Source: JARRNE01 sp963824085 (GTDB lineage: Bacteria > Pseudomonadota > Gammaproteobacteria > Chromatiales > Chromatiaceae). Taken from it: a DNA stretch of 64,000 nucleotides. Shown piece by piece: positions 26,072 to 35,453 of the stretch. The translations under genes and the position numbers were made by a program. The first letter of the stretch is position 1; each line of letters starts with the position of its first letter. Location: NCBI GenBank assembly GCA_963824085.1, contig CAWGNT010000015.1:124001-188000 (forward strand), written 5' to 3'. The notes under the pieces are model-generated. The model was not told the DNA's origin. It saw only the letters and a program-made list of their open reading frames with translations, and did no database searches.

Positions 26072-27481
26072 TTACAGCTCGCCAAGAAGCTCCACGACGC
26101 CGACTGCGGCGTCTCTCCCCTCGGCGACGGCACTGACGACCAGATCCGAGCCGCGCACCATGTCGCCGCCCGCAAAGATCCGAGGGTTGGCGGTCTGGTA
26201 GGGGTAGCGCGCTGCCGCAGGCGCCACGAGCCGCCCGCCGGCGTCGGCCTCCACGCCGAATCGCGCGAGCCAGGCGGGCGGGTTCGGCCGAAAGCCGAAC
26301 GCAACGATCACGGCGTCGGCCGGGACAGTCTCCCTCCTGCCGGGAACCGGCTCCGGGCGTCGACGACCGCGTTCGTCCGGCTCCCCGAGGCGTGTCTCCT
26401 GCAGCTCCACCGCCTCCACGCGCTCCGCGCCGAGGACCCGCACGGGCTGACGGTGCCAGAGGAAGTGCACCCCCTCCTCCTCCGCATTGGACACCTCCCG
26501 CCGCGAGCCGGGCATGTTCTCGCGATCGCGCCGATAGGCGCAGCTCACACTGGCCGCGCCTTGCCGGATGGCGGTGCGGTTGCAGTCCATGGCGGTATCG
26601 CCCCCGCCCAGAACGATGACCCGCTGATCCCGGAGCTGGACGTGCCCCGTCCGTCCAAGTCCGAGAAGCGGGCAGACATTGCCGATCAGGTAATCGAGGG
26701 CGCGGTAGACGCCGCTCAGGTCCTCGCCCGGCAAACCGCCCTGGAGGGCGTGGTAGCTCCCCATCCCTAGAAAAACGGCGTCGTAGGCTCCCAGCAGCTC
26801 CTGAAAGGCCAAATCCCGACCGATCTCCACCTGGAGATGAAAGCGCACACCCATCGCTTCGAGCACCCGACGGCGGCGCTGCACGATCGCCTTGTCGAGC
26901 TTGAAGGGCGGGATGCCGAAGGTCAACAATCCGCCGATTTCGGGGTGACGGTCGAAGACGTCGGCCTGGACCCCGTTGCGTACCAGTGTGTCGGCACACC
27001 CCAGCCCTGCCGGGCCGGCGCCCACCACCGCAACCCGCCAGCCGGTGGATCGCACCCGCGACAGATCAGGCTGCCAGCCCCGATCCAGCGCGTAGTCCGC
27101 GACCTGACGCTCGATTGCACCGATGGTGACGGCGCCGAAGCCGTCCTCCAGGGTGCAGGCCCCCTCGCACAGACGATCCTGGGGGCAGATCCGCCCGCAG
27201 ATCTCCGGCAGTGGATTGGTTCGATGAGCCAGCTCGGCGGCTTCCAGCAGATGTCCGTCGCGCGCTAAGGCCAGCCAGCCGGGTATCAAATTGTGCAGCG
27301 GGCATTTCCACTCGCAATACGGATTACCGCAGTCGAGGCAGCGCCCGGCCTGTGCGGAGACCCGATCTTGCGGATACGCGCGGTAGATCTCGCGAGAGTG
27401 GCGAACACGCTCCGGGACCGGGTCCTTAGGCGGGTCCTCGCGAGGTAGATCAAGGAAGCGAAAGGGGTCGATGGCAGTCAG
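26072..27481 (-). CDS. gltD: Glutamate synthase small subunit, apparently with a CTG start
   Basis: 469 aa if translation starts at CTG (27481-27479). The in-frame N-terminus TAIDPFRFLDLPREDPP followed by the Cys cluster CLDCGNPYCEWKC matches other GltD proteins. No ATG, GTG or TTG occurs in frame between the upstream TGA (27487-27485) and this region. The first standard start, TTG at 27289, would delete the iron-sulfur Cys motifs. GGAGG lies 7 nt upstream of the CTG, inside a GGCTGGAGG repeat. The rest is intact: FAD motif VGAGPAGLGCA, NADPH motif VLGGGDTAMDC and the GGDMVRGSDLVV end. It transfers electrons from NADPH to GltB. Confidence 0.9.
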   Translation of the reverse strand: MTAIDPFRFLDLPREDPPKDPVPERVRHSREIYRAYPQDRVSAQAGRCLDCGNPYCEWKCPLHNLIPGWLALARDGHLLEAAELAHRTNPLPEICGRICPQDRLCEGACTLEDGFGAVTIGAIERQVADYALDRGWQPDLSRVRSTGWRVAVVGAGPAGLGCADTLVRNGVQADVFDRHPEIGGLLTFGIPPFKLDKAIVQRRRRVLEAMGVRFHLQVEIGRDLAFQELLGAYDAVFLGMGSYHALQGGLPGEDLSGVYRALDYLIGNVCPLLGLGRTGHVQLRDQRVIVLGGGDTAMDCNRTAIRQGAASVSCAYRRDRENMPGSRREVSNAEEEGVHFLWHRQPVRVLGAERVEAVELQETRLGEPDERGRRRPEPVPGRRETVPADAVIVAFGFRPNPPAWLARFGVEADAGGRLVAPAAARYPYQTANPRIFAGGDMVRGSDLVVSAVAEGRDAAVGVVELLGEL

Positions 27482-27500
27482 CTTTCAGCCTCCAGCCGCC
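27482..27500 (-). repeat. GGCTGGAGG-type repeat at the gltD start
   Basis: The minus strand reads GGCGGCTGGAGGCTGAAAG, immediately followed by the CTG start. The same GGCTGGAGGCTGAA unit occurs between infB and rbfA. The repeat supplies the apparent Shine-Dalgarno GGAGG (27493-27489) for gltD. The rest of the gltB-gltD spacer up to 27636 has no gene. Confidence 0.6.
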
Positions 27501-27636
27501 ACCTACCGACATTCCACCGACGGCGGCTCATCTCGAAGGGACACAAACGAACCATCTTGTTCCTCTTCTCGGTTGTGCTGGTGGAAATTTCCGAAAGAAA
27601 ATCGAGTTGATACTCATCTCTGTCGACTGTCGGCTG

Positions 27637-30600
27637 TTACGCTGCCCGCTCCAGCTCTCCGATCAGGGACTCCAAGGACGCGGCCTTGGGCTTTACTAAC
27701 CAAAAGCACCCGAGGTAATCCTCGAAGTCCTCGAGTAGTTGCCGCCCCCAGGCGCTGCCGGTTTCCTGTGTGTGCTCCGCGATGAGCCCGCGCAGGAACG
27801 CGGCGTGCGCGTCCATGGGCTCGGTGTCCACACGATGCAGGTCGACGAGCTCGTGATTGCAGTGGTCGACGAAGCGCCCGTCGAGATCGAGGACGAAGGC
27901 GAACCCGCCGGTCATGCCCGCACCGAAGTTGAGGCCTGCCCCGCCCACGACGGCCACCACACCACCCGTCATGTACTCGCAGCCATGATCGCCGAGCCCC
28001 TCGACCACCGCCGCGGCCCCTGAGTTACGCACCGCGAAACGCTCCCCCGCGATGCCGGCGGCGAAAAGCCGTCCGCCGGTTGCGCCGTACAGGCAGGTGT
28101 TCCCCATAATGACTGCCTCGCGGCTCGCAAAGCGGGACGGCTTAGGCGGGTAAAGCACAATCCGGCCGCCGGCCATGCCCTTGCCCACGTAGTCGTTTGC
28201 GTCCCCTTCCAAGTAGAGGTGCAGCCCGTCCGGGTTCCAGGCACCGAAGCTCTGACCGGCGGTGCCCACAAAGCGTACCTCGATGGGTGCGCCCGCCATC
28301 CCATGGTTGCCCCACCGCCGGGCGATCTCGCCCGCGAGCCGGGCGCCAATGGAGCGGTTGTCGTTGCGGATGCGGTACGTTAGGCGCCCGCCCAGCCGCC
28401 CGTCGATCAGTGGGCGGGCACCCGCCACCATACGTTCTGCGAGCACTGCTTTGTCCTCCGGGTCGTTGCTCGGGCGGCAGCAGAACTGCGGGCTGCCCCG
28501 CGGGACTATGCCCTCGGCGATCAGCTGGCCGAGGTCAAGGCGGGTATGCCGGGCTCGCTCCCCCGCGAGCGGGCGAAAAAGCTCGGTGTGGCCGATGATT
28601 TCGCTCAGCGAGCGGAATCCGAGCAGGGCCAGGTGCTCACGTACGTCGCGGGCGAGGAAGAGGAAATAGTTCATCACCTTCTGCACCGCGCCGGGCTTGA
28701 AGTGGCGCCCGCGCAGCACGGGGTGTTGCGTGGCGACACCGGTGGCGCAGTTGTTGAGGTGGCAGACCCGCAGGTACTTGCAGCCCATGGCGACCATGGG
28801 GGCGGTGCCGAAGCCGAAGCTCTCGGCCCCCAGGACCGCCGCCTTGATCACGTCGAGCCCGGTCTTGAGCCCCCCGTCCGTCTGCAGCCGCACCTTTTCC
28901 CTGAGGCTGTGCAGGCGCAGGGTCTGGTGGGTCTCGGCGAGGCCAAGCTCCCAGGGGCTCCCCGCATACTTCACGGAGGTTAGCGGACTCGCTCCCGTCC
29001 CCCCGTCGTGGCCGGCGATGGTGATCAGGTCAGCGTGCGCCTTGGCCACCCCGGCCGCGATGGTACCGACACCGGCAGGACGACACAGCTTCACGGAGAC
29101 CAGGGCGGCCGGGTTCACCTGCTTCAGATCGAAGATGAGCTGCGCCAGATCCTCGATGGAGTAGATATCGTGGTGGGGCGGCGGCGAGATGAGCGTCGTT
29201 CCCGGCTTGCAGTAGCGCAGCCGCGCGATCATCTCCGAGCACTTGTGCCCGGGCAGCTGCCCGCCCTCCCCCGGCTTGGCCCCCTGGGCGATCTTGATCT
29301 GCAGCACCTCCGCATCGACCAGGTACTCCGGGGTGACGCCGAAACGGCCGGAGGCCACCTGCTTTATCTTGGAGCGACGGATGCTGCCGAAGACGCGGCG
29401 GGTCCTCGCCGCCCTCCCCGAGTTGGAGCGCCCGCCCAGGCGGTTCATAGCCTCGGCGAGGGCCATATGCGCCTCGGGCGACAAGGCACCCAGGGACATG
29501 GCGGCGCTGTCGAACCGCTTGAGGATGGCCTCCGCCGGTTCCACCTCGTCGAGGGGGACGGGGTCGCGGGCCTGGCGCAGATCCAGCAGGTCACGCAGGG
29601 CAGCCGGTCGGCGGCTGTCCACCAGATCGGCGAACGCGCGGTACCGCTCCCAGTCCCCGCTGTCGACCGCAAGATGCAGGGCCTGGACGACGTCGGGATT
29701 GAAGGCGTGATACTCGCCCCCGTGGACGTACTTGAGAAGCCCACCGGCCGGCGTGGGCCGGCGGGCGTCCCAGGCAACCCCGGCGATCTCGCGCTGGCGA
29801 CGCTCCAGGGACTCGAAGTCGAGCCCCTGCACCCGACTCGGCGTGCCCGTAAAACACAGGTCCACGACCTCCTGGTGCAGCCCCACGATCTCGAAGAGCT
29901 GCGCCCCCCGGTAGCTCGCCAGGGTGGAGATCCCCATCTTGGACAAGATCTTGTACAGTCCCTTGTTGATGGCACGCCGGTAGACCTTGCCCAGCTCGGC
30001 GCCGCCCCGACCGTCTGTCTCACCCCAGCGGACCATGGCATCAAGGACCTGGTAGGCGAGCCAGGGGTGTACCGCCGTCGCCCCATAGCCGATCAGCACC
30101 GCAAAATGATGCGGGTCCCGCGCGGTCGCGGTATCCACCAGGATGTTCGCCCGGCAGCGCAGGCCGGCGCCGATCAGCCTGTGGTGCACCGCGCCGGTGG
30201 CGAGGAGCGCGTGGATCGGCAAGCTCTTGGGGTCCAGCTCCCGGTCGGAGAGCACCAGGATGACCTTGCCCGCACGCACTATTTCCTCCGCCTGATCGCA
30301 GAGCCGGAGCAGAGCCTGCGACAGGGGCACTCCGGCCGGCTGAGCCAGGGCGATCCGATGATGGGAGTAACGCGGGTCCGTGTCTGCCAGCAGGCGACGA
30401 TACTTGCTCTCCGAGAGCACCGGTGAGTCGACAACCACTCGGCATGCGAGGTCGGCGCTGGGTTCAAACAGGTTTCCCTCCGAGCCAAAGCAGGTCTCCA
30501 GAGACATCACGACCTGCTCCCGGATCGAGTCGATCGGCGGATTGGTGACCTGGGCGAAGCGCTGGCGGAAGCTGTCGTACAGGACACGCGGAGCTGACGA

Positions 30601-32112
30601 CAGGACCGGCAGCGGGGTGTCGTCCCCCATGGAGCCCACAGCCTCCTGGCCGACCTCGGCCAGCACCCGGATCACCTGCTCGCGTTCCTCGCGGCTCGAG
30701 AGGAAGAGCTTCTCGCACACGGCGAGGCTCGCGTCATCGAGGGGGTCTTCGCAGAGCGGGTCCTCGTCGAGCGAGGAGCCCAGGCGCACCGCGCGAGCCT
30801 TTAGCCACTCCTTGTAAGGATGCATGCGCTTGAGGCGTGCGTCGATCGCGGGAGAGAGCAGAAGCTCACCCGTCTCGGTATCCGCCGCCAACATCTCGCC
30901 CGGCTTGAGCCGGCCTTTGGCGATCACCTCCTCGGGAGCGTAATCCCAGACCCCGACCTCGGAGGCCAGGGTGATGTGGCGGTCGCGCGTGACCACGTAG
31001 CGTGCCGGACGCAGACCATTGCGGTCCACGATGCAGCCCGCGTAACGGCCGTCAGTGAGCACAATGCCCGCCGGTCCGTCCCAGGGCTCCATGTGCATGG
31101 CGTTGTACTCGTAGAAGGCCCGCAGATCCGGGTCCATGGTCTCCACGTTCTGCCAGGCGGGCGGGATGAGGAGCCGCATCGCGTGGAAGAGGTCGAGCCC
31201 CCCCATCACCAAGGACTCCAGCATGTTGTCGAGGGCGCAAGAATCGGAGCCCGTCGCCGAAACAGGCGAGCCCCCCGCGTCCCCGAAGAGCGGGCTGCGC
31301 AGCAGATGAGCGCGTGCCGTCGCCCAGTTTCGATTTCCCTGCAGGGTGTTGATCTCCCCGTTGTGAGCCAGGAGGCGGAAGGGCTGAGCGAGCCGCCACT
31401 CGGGCCAGGTGTTGGTGGAGAAGCGCTGATGAAACACGCAAAGGGAGGTGGCGAGGTCCGGTTCCCGCAGGTCCGGGAAGAGCACCGGAAGGTTCATCGG
31501 CAGCACCAGCCCCTTGTAGGAGACGACCCGGCCCGACAGCGAGGCGACGAAGAAGGCTGGATCTTGGCCCTCCAGCCACTTCTCGGCCTGACGCCGAGCG
31601 AGATAGAGCCTGCGCTCGAACTCGCCTGCCGCAATCGCGGTCGGCGCATTTACGAACAGCTGCTCGATCCGCGGCAGGGTCTTGAGGGCCTCCTCCCCAC
31701 AGGCGGACGGGTCGAGCGGTACTGATCGCCAGCCAGCAACGGCGAGACCCTGGCTCTTGAGTTGACGCTCCAGCGCGCCTCGGGCCGCCTCGGCCACGCC
31801 GGCGTCCCTGCACAGAAGGACGCTCCCGACGGCAAAGCGAGGGGAGAGGCACAGTCCTGCCTCCGCGGCCAAGCGACGGAAGAAGGGCTCAGGAAGCCTG
31901 AGCAGCAGGCCGCAGCCGTCGCCGGTCTTACCGTCCGCGGCGATGGCCCCCCGGTGGGTCAGGCGCTGCAGTGACGATACGGCCGTCTCCACCAGCCAGT
32001 GGCTGGCGACGCCGTCCATGTGAGCGATAAGCCCGAAGCCGCAGCCATCCCTTTCGAAGGCAGGGCGATAAAGACCCTGAGAGATGACGGGTTTGGGTTG
32101 ACGAGATTGCAC
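27637..32112 (-). CDS. gltB: Glutamate synthase large subunit
   Basis: 1491 aa from the GTG at 32112; GGGGG lies 5 nt upstream. A TTG at 32163 and a GTG at 32151 are alternatives. The glutaminase nucleophile is the Cys of ERDGCGFGLIAHMDG, so a short propeptide is removed. The FMN/2-oxoglutarate domain carries ISPPPHHDIYSIEDLAQL and a 3Fe-4S motif in CHLNNCATGVATQ, and the C-terminal beta-helix ends the protein. It makes glutamate from glutamine and 2-oxoglutarate. One local anomaly: at 29388-29419 the usual GEGGEDP segment reads GRAARTR, because of two compensating frameshifts. gltD follows after 155 nt. Confidence 0.95.
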   Translation of the reverse strand: MQSRQPKPVISQGLYRPAFERDGCGFGLIAHMDGVASHWLVETAVSSLQRLTHRGAIAADGKTGDGCGLLLRLPEPFFRRLAAEAGLCLSPRFAVGSVLLCRDAGVAEAARGALERQLKSQGLAVAGWRSVPLDPSACGEEALKTLPRIEQLFVNAPTAIAAGEFERRLYLARRQAEKWLEGQDPAFFVASLSGRVVSYKGLVLPMNLPVLFPDLREPDLATSLCVFHQRFSTNTWPEWRLAQPFRLLAHNGEINTLQGNRNWATARAHLLRSPLFGDAGGSPVSATGSDSCALDNMLESLVMGGLDLFHAMRLLIPPAWQNVETMDPDLRAFYEYNAMHMEPWDGPAGIVLTDGRYAGCIVDRNGLRPARYVVTRDRHITLASEVGVWDYAPEEVIAKGRLKPGEMLAADTETGELLLSPAIDARLKRMHPYKEWLKARAVRLGSSLDEDPLCEDPLDDASLAVCEKLFLSSREEREQVIRVLAEVGQEAVGSMGDDTPLPVLSSAPRVLYDSFRQRFAQVTNPPIDSIREQVVMSLETCFGSEGNLFEPSADLACRVVVDSPVLSESKYRRLLADTDPRYSHHRIALAQPAGVPLSQALLRLCDQAEEIVRAGKVILVLSDRELDPKSLPIHALLATGAVHHRLIGAGLRCRANILVDTATARDPHHFAVLIGYGATAVHPWLAYQVLDAMVRWGETDGRGGAELGKVYRRAINKGLYKILSKMGISTLASYRGAQLFEIVGLHQEVVDLCFTGTPSRVQGLDFESLERRQREIAGVAWDARRPTPAGGLLKYVHGGEYHAFNPDVVQALHLAVDSGDWERYRAFADLVDSRRPAALRDLLDLRQARDPVPLDEVEPAEAILKRFDSAAMSLGALSPEAHMALAEAMNRLGGRSNSGRAARTRRVFGSIRRSKIKQVASGRFGVTPEYLVDAEVLQIKIAQGAKPGEGGQLPGHKCSEMIARLRYCKPGTTLISPPPHHDIYSIEDLAQLIFDLKQVNPAALVSVKLCRPAGVGTIAAGVAKAHADLITIAGHDGGTGASPLTSVKYAGSPWELGLAETHQTLRLHSLREKVRLQTDGGLKTGLDVIKAAVLGAESFGFGTAPMVAMGCKYLRVCHLNNCATGVATQHPVLRGRHFKPGAVQKVMNYFLFLARDVREHLALLGFRSLSEIIGHTELFRPLAGERARHTRLDLGQLIAEGIVPRGSPQFCCRPSNDPEDKAVLAERMVAGARPLIDGRLGGRLTYRIRNDNRSIGARLAGEIARRWGNHGMAGAPIEVRFVGTAGQSFGAWNPDGLHLYLEGDANDYVGKGMAGGRIVLYPPKPSRFASREAVIMGNTCLYGATGGRLFAAGIAGERFAVRNSGAAAVVEGLGDHGCEYMTGGVVAVVGGAGLNFGAGMTGGFAFVLDLDGRFVDHCNHELVDLHRVDTEPMDAHAAFLRGLIAEHTQETGSAWGRQLLEDFEDYLGCFWLVKPKAASLESLIGELERAA

Positions 32113-32235
32113 CGAAACCCCCGTCGGTGTTGATCGAGGGATGGGAAGCACACCTGAACACAAAGACTAGGCGAGGGTTTCGAGTGGTGCAAACCTCCCA
32201 AATGATCCGGTAGGTCGTTGCGGGAAAGGCGTGTA

Positions 32236-32375
32236 ATTGGCTTGGGAGAATTTTTCGCTCGCCTTCAAGGAATCACGCTAAAGCATGGCCGGCCCATCTG
32301 ACTGTCGGCGCGACGCTGAAGGCGGGCATGATGACAACCAGGCTGGTACATGATGCGATAGAAACCTTGTTGCGC
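32236..32375. repeat. Dispersed repeat family II, diverged copy
   Basis: It contains CGCTCGCCTTCAAGGA, then GACTGTCGGCGCGACGCTGAA, GGCGGGC and, near the end, TGATGCGATAGAAACCTTGTT. These align in order with the 49- and 52-kb copies. It lies between gltB and the Pro/Ala-rich gene, in a 575-nt gene-free spacer that also carries a family I copy. Confidence 0.6.
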
Positions 32376-32459
32376 ACCCTCGTGCCGACCTCCGCACTAA
32401 TCCGTGCCCTTGTCGAGCGGCACCGAAGTGCCGGTAACAACCTCATACCTCTCGGCTGC

Positions 32460-32600
32460 AATTTTTCGGCTCTGGCCTGAGGGGTCGGGGTGCGGGCGAC
32501 GGGGGTGTCGGCAGCAGGGATGCTGCCGTCAAGCTACATGGAGGTATTCACGGCGTCCCCCCGACGCCCGCAGCCCAACCCCGGAAAACCGACAAGCGAG
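32460..32600. repeat. Dispersed palindromic repeat family I, copy C
   Basis: In inverted orientation relative to copies A and B. It has TTTTTCGGC at the left, GGGTGTC then the hairpin GGCAGC-AGGGAT-GCTGCC, AAGCTACATGGAGGTATTC, ACGGCGTCC, and ACAAGCGAG at the right. It lies between gltB and the 32.7-kb gene. Confidence 0.8.
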
Positions 32601-32687
32601 AACAGAATCGTGTGGTTGCCGGGATTTCCGCGCAGCGGCGGTAGTCCGGCTCCGGTCTGGCGTTCGAGCTCTGTCGGTGACGCCACC

Positions 32688-33665
32688 TTATCGCCCCGGC
32701 GGGTAGTAGTAACTCGGGCCAAAGGGGTAGCCGCCGCGCGGCGGCATCGGCGGCCGCAGTCCGGCACCGGGCCACCGCCGCCGCTGCGCCTCCGCCGCCC
32801 TCCGCATGGCCTCGTACTCGGCCAATATACGGGCTTGGCGTTCCGCGAGGGCTCTATTCGCGGGAGCGGGCGGCTTCCCTGCAGTCATTGGAGCTCCATC
32901 CTTGACCTTTCCGGGTTCGCTCGGTGCGGCCTTTGGCTGTTCCGCCGCCGGCTTGGGCTCGCTCAGCACCGCCTTTGCAAATGCCCGCGCCTCCTCGTGG
33001 CTAACCTGACGGGAGGCGCCGGTCGCTTGCCCGCTGACGGCCTTTTCGTTATCCGCCGCGTTCTCGGACGCTGGTGCCCCGGCTTCAGCCGTGACCTGAG
33101 CCTCCGGTTGTTGCTGTGCCGACACCTCCGCCGCGCCCGGCGACGCCGTTGGGTTGCGGGACAGCGCGGTCGTCGCCTCGGGAGTCGAAGTCTGCGTGGG
33201 TGATGCTTCCGCCGGAGGTGCTACGAGTTGCGGGACCTCCGCACTCGCCGAGGGCGGAGCTGTCGCATGTCCCGTGGGTTCTCCAGCGGTCGCACCTGTC
33301 GCACGGAAAGGCGTTGCGCGCTCCCTGGGAACGCCCTGTACCGTCGACTTGGCGGGCGCTGAAAATGGGGGTGCGACTATCGGCGCCGGCACCGCGACAG
33401 GAGGAGCGGCATCGGATACCCCGGCACCTAGCGGACTTGTCGGAGGCGCCCCCGCCATCCCGGGAGTCTCCGGCGACTCGATACCTGCCGGCGGCACAGC
33501 CGCGCCGCTAGCGTGGTTGTCGGGCGCCGGCCCGGACGCCCAGTCGCCCGTCAAGCGAACCCCATCAAGAGTACCGAGGTACAGGGCCGCCGCCGCAAAC
33601 ACGGCACCCCATAGCGACAGCTTGGCCCACCAAGTAAGTCCTTGACTCGACTCTGATCCGTTCAT
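32688..33665 (-). CDS. Pro/Ala-rich membrane-anchored hypothetical protein
   Basis: 325 aa. One hydrophobic segment at residues 12-33 (WWAKLSLWGAVFAAAALYLG) is followed by about 230 residues of Pro/Ala/Thr/Ser/Glu low-complexity sequence, presumably periplasmic. The C-terminal 60 residues are different: an Arg/Ala-rich helix (ERQARILAEYEAMRRAAEAQ) and a Gly/Pro/Tyr-rich tail PFGPSYYYPPGR. GAGG lies 10 nt before the ATG. No family was recognised. The low-complexity part resembles cell-wall or membrane-spanning spacers. Function unknown. Confidence 0.75.
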   Translation of the reverse strand: MNGSESSQGLTWWAKLSLWGAVFAAAALYLGTLDGVRLTGDWASGPAPDNHASGAAVPPAGIESPETPGMAGAPPTSPLGAGVSDAAPPVAVPAPIVAPPFSAPAKSTVQGVPRERATPFRATGATAGEPTGHATAPPSASAEVPQLVAPPAEASPTQTSTPEATTALSRNPTASPGAAEVSAQQQPEAQVTAEAGAPASENAADNEKAVSGQATGASRQVSHEEARAFAKAVLSEPKPAAEQPKAAPSEPGKVKDGAPMTAGKPPAPANRALAERQARILAEYEAMRRAAEAQRRRWPGAGLRPPMPPRGGYPFGPSYYYPPGR

Positions 33666-33702
33666 CGCACACTATCCTCTCTGCGTGCCGATCGTGCTGT
33701 TT

Positions 33703-33868
33703 CCATTTGGGCTTTCGGTTTTCCGGGGTCGGGTTGCGCCCTCCCGGGGGACGCCGTGAATTCGTCCTGAAGGCTTGACAGCAGCCTCCCTGCTGCCGTC
33801 AGCCCCAACGGGCGCAACCGAGCCCCTCAATCGAGAAGCGAAGATCCCGTGTCCGTTGTGTATATCGT
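33703..33868. repeat. Dispersed palindromic repeat family I, copy B
   Basis: Same orientation as copy A and highly similar to it in the core (ACGCCGTGAATTC, TCCTGAAGGCTTGA, hairpin GCAGC-CTCCCT-GCTGC), ending CGTTGTGTATATCG. It fills the spacer between mtnP and the Pro/Ala-rich gene and stops just before the mtnP stop codon. Confidence 0.8.
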
Positions 33869-33873
33869 CTGCC

Positions 33874-34617
33874 TTACGGGATTCGGGAATGGAGAGCAGC
33901 CAGCAGACGCGCAACGGTCATCGTGCTTGTGCGCAGATTGGCTTCGATTTCGTCCATGCGCACCTCTCCTTCCGCCTTTCCGGCTGCCCAGTTCACGACG
34001 AAGGCGCAGCAGGCGTAGCACAGCCCGAGCTCGCGGGCCAGAGCGGCCTCCGGCATCCCGGTCATGCCAACGAGATCGCAGCCATCCCGTTCGAGCCGGA
34101 GGACCTCGGACGAGGTCTCCAGCCGCGGCCCCTGCGTTACCCCGTAGGTTCCGCCGACGACGATGCCGATACCCGCGGTATCGGCCGCTTCCATGACAGA
34201 CTGCCGAAGATCTTCAGAGTACGGACGGGTGAAATCGATGTGGACTACTTCGCCGCCGTCACCGTCGTGAAAGGTCTGCTCTCTCCCGTACGTGTAGTCG
34301 ATGATCTGATCCGGAACCGCGACCACACCTGGACCGTACGCGCTGCCAATGCCACCGACGGCCGCCAGCCCCAGCACACGTTCGGCGCCGCAGGCCTTAA
34401 GTGCCCACAGGTTGGCCCGGTAGTTGATCCTATGCGGAGGGATGCTGTGATCGGCCCCGTGCCGAGGCAGAAACAGCAGCTCCAGACTTCCGAGCTTACC
34501 GTGGAGGATGGGCGCAGAGGGGGCGCCGTACGGCGTGTCGGGCTGCTCTTCGCTCAGCACCTGCAGATGCTGCATGGAGGCAAACCCAGATCCCCCGATG
34601 ACGGCGAGTCGGCTCAT
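33874..34617 (-). CDS. mtnP: S-methyl-5'-thioinosine / methylthioadenosine phosphorylase
   Basis: 247 aa from the ATG at 34617, with AGGAAG about 10 nt upstream; a 60-nt longer in-frame start is unsupported. It begins LAVIGGSGF, has FLPRHGADHSIPPHRINYRAN (phosphate-binding His), GGIGSAYGPGVVAVPDQIID and VGMTGMPEAALARELG, the purine phosphorylase MtnP pattern. The C-terminal VVNWAAG replaces the TDYDCW of adenosine-specific MTAPs and is found in the thioinosine-specific enzyme of Pseudomonas. It salvages methylthio-nucleosides from polyamine synthesis. The nearby hpt and nagZ form a conserved neighbourhood. Confidence 0.9.
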   Translation of the reverse strand: MSRLAVIGGSGFASMQHLQVLSEEQPDTPYGAPSAPILHGKLGSLELLFLPRHGADHSIPPHRINYRANLWALKACGAERVLGLAAVGGIGSAYGPGVVAVPDQIIDYTYGREQTFHDGDGGEVVHIDFTRPYSEDLRQSVMEAADTAGIGIVVGGTYGVTQGPRLETSSEVLRLERDGCDLVGMTGMPEAALARELGLCYACCAFVVNWAAGKAEGEVRMDEIEANLRTSTMTVARLLAALHSRIP

Positions 34618-34674
34618 GGCCAGACACTTCCTGACTTGCGAGCCGTCGATTTTACCGGAGCCGGCCCGCGAACC

Positions 34675-34711
34675 CAAAAAAAGAGCCGGGGCTGAGTCCA
34701 GCCGCCGGCTC
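34675..34711 (-). terminator. Rho-independent terminator after the hemerythrin gene
   Basis: On the minus strand GAGCCGG and CCGGCTC (34705-34711 and 34683-34689) bracket a 15-nt loop, followed by seven T residues. It lies about 90 nt downstream of the hemerythrin gene and 58 nt before the mtnP start codon, which separates the two transcripts. Confidence 0.85.
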
Positions 34712-34799
34712 CACAGAGGGTCGAAGCAAAATCGCCCGGAATATCTCGGTTAGCGGGTGGGTGTCGCAGACTGGGCCTGGGAGCAATCCCCTTGGACGC

Positions 34800-35243
34800 T
34801 CACTGGCGTGCTTCCTGAAACACCCCAATCTCAACCAGCTTGGGGAAAAGTACCTGTTCCTCGCGGTCGAGCCGATAGAGGAGCATGTCGAAGATCTCGT
34901 TGGTCTCCTGCATGAACTCGTCAGTGAAGTTGAAATCGCAGTTCTTTAACCACTTCTTGTAATAGTCGTCGAATGTCTTGCGCAGCGGCTTCTCGCCGCT
35001 GATGAAGCCCCACGCGATCGACTTGATCTTGGGGTCTTCGTGGATGAGAAGACTGGGATAAAGGCCCCTGTCTTCCTCAGCCAAGTGGGCCTTCACCTTG
35101 TCGGCCAGATCGCAGAGCAATTCATAGGCCGTCTTGGCATTCGGCCGAATCCGCAGATTCTGAGGGGTCATAATGGACTTGAGGTCCTCGACCATCTGCG
35201 TCAGCTCCGCATGGCGATTGCGGTAGCTCGCGAGCGTTTGCAT
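34800..35243 (-). CDS. Hemerythrin-domain protein
   Basis: 147 aa from the ATG at 35243, which has AGGAGG 8 nt upstream. A four-helix bundle is evident. Candidate di-iron ligands are the His of YRNRHAEL, the His-Glu of KAHLAEEDRGLYP, the His of LLIHEDPKI and the Glu residues of FMQETNEIFDMLLYRLDREEQVLF. Some positions of the canonical pattern are replaced, so the metal site may differ. Such proteins sense O2, NO or redox state, or act in iron repair. It has its own terminator. Confidence 0.75.
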   Translation of the reverse strand: MQTLASYRNRHAELTQMVEDLKSIMTPQNLRIRPNAKTAYELLCDLADKVKAHLAEEDRGLYPSLLIHEDPKIKSIAWGFISGEKPLRKTFDDYYKKWLKNCDFNFTDEFMQETNEIFDMLLYRLDREEQVLFPKLVEIGVFQEARQ

Positions 35244-35453
35244 GGGAAATTCCTCCTCCGTCAATCTTGCAGGCGGGTTGCACACGGCGTGTGGCGGCTT
35301 GGACCGAGATGCGGAACGCGGTCGAGAGACAACCGGCGTTGGCCGACGAGCGCATGCCGTGGCCGCATCCTGATCATGTAGCGCAAAATCTGCGCGCCGT
35401 CAAAAAGCGTTTAATGATATTAGCGACCCCTGATTGCCTCAAGGCAACCCCGC

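Noticed and set aside
29008..30426. A 472-codon + strand frame opposite gltB
   Set aside because: Antisense to a clearly conserved gltB; composition is typical of high-GC reverse frames.
33775..34695. A 306-codon + strand frame opposite mtnP
   Set aside because: Antisense shadow of mtnP and of the copy B repeat.
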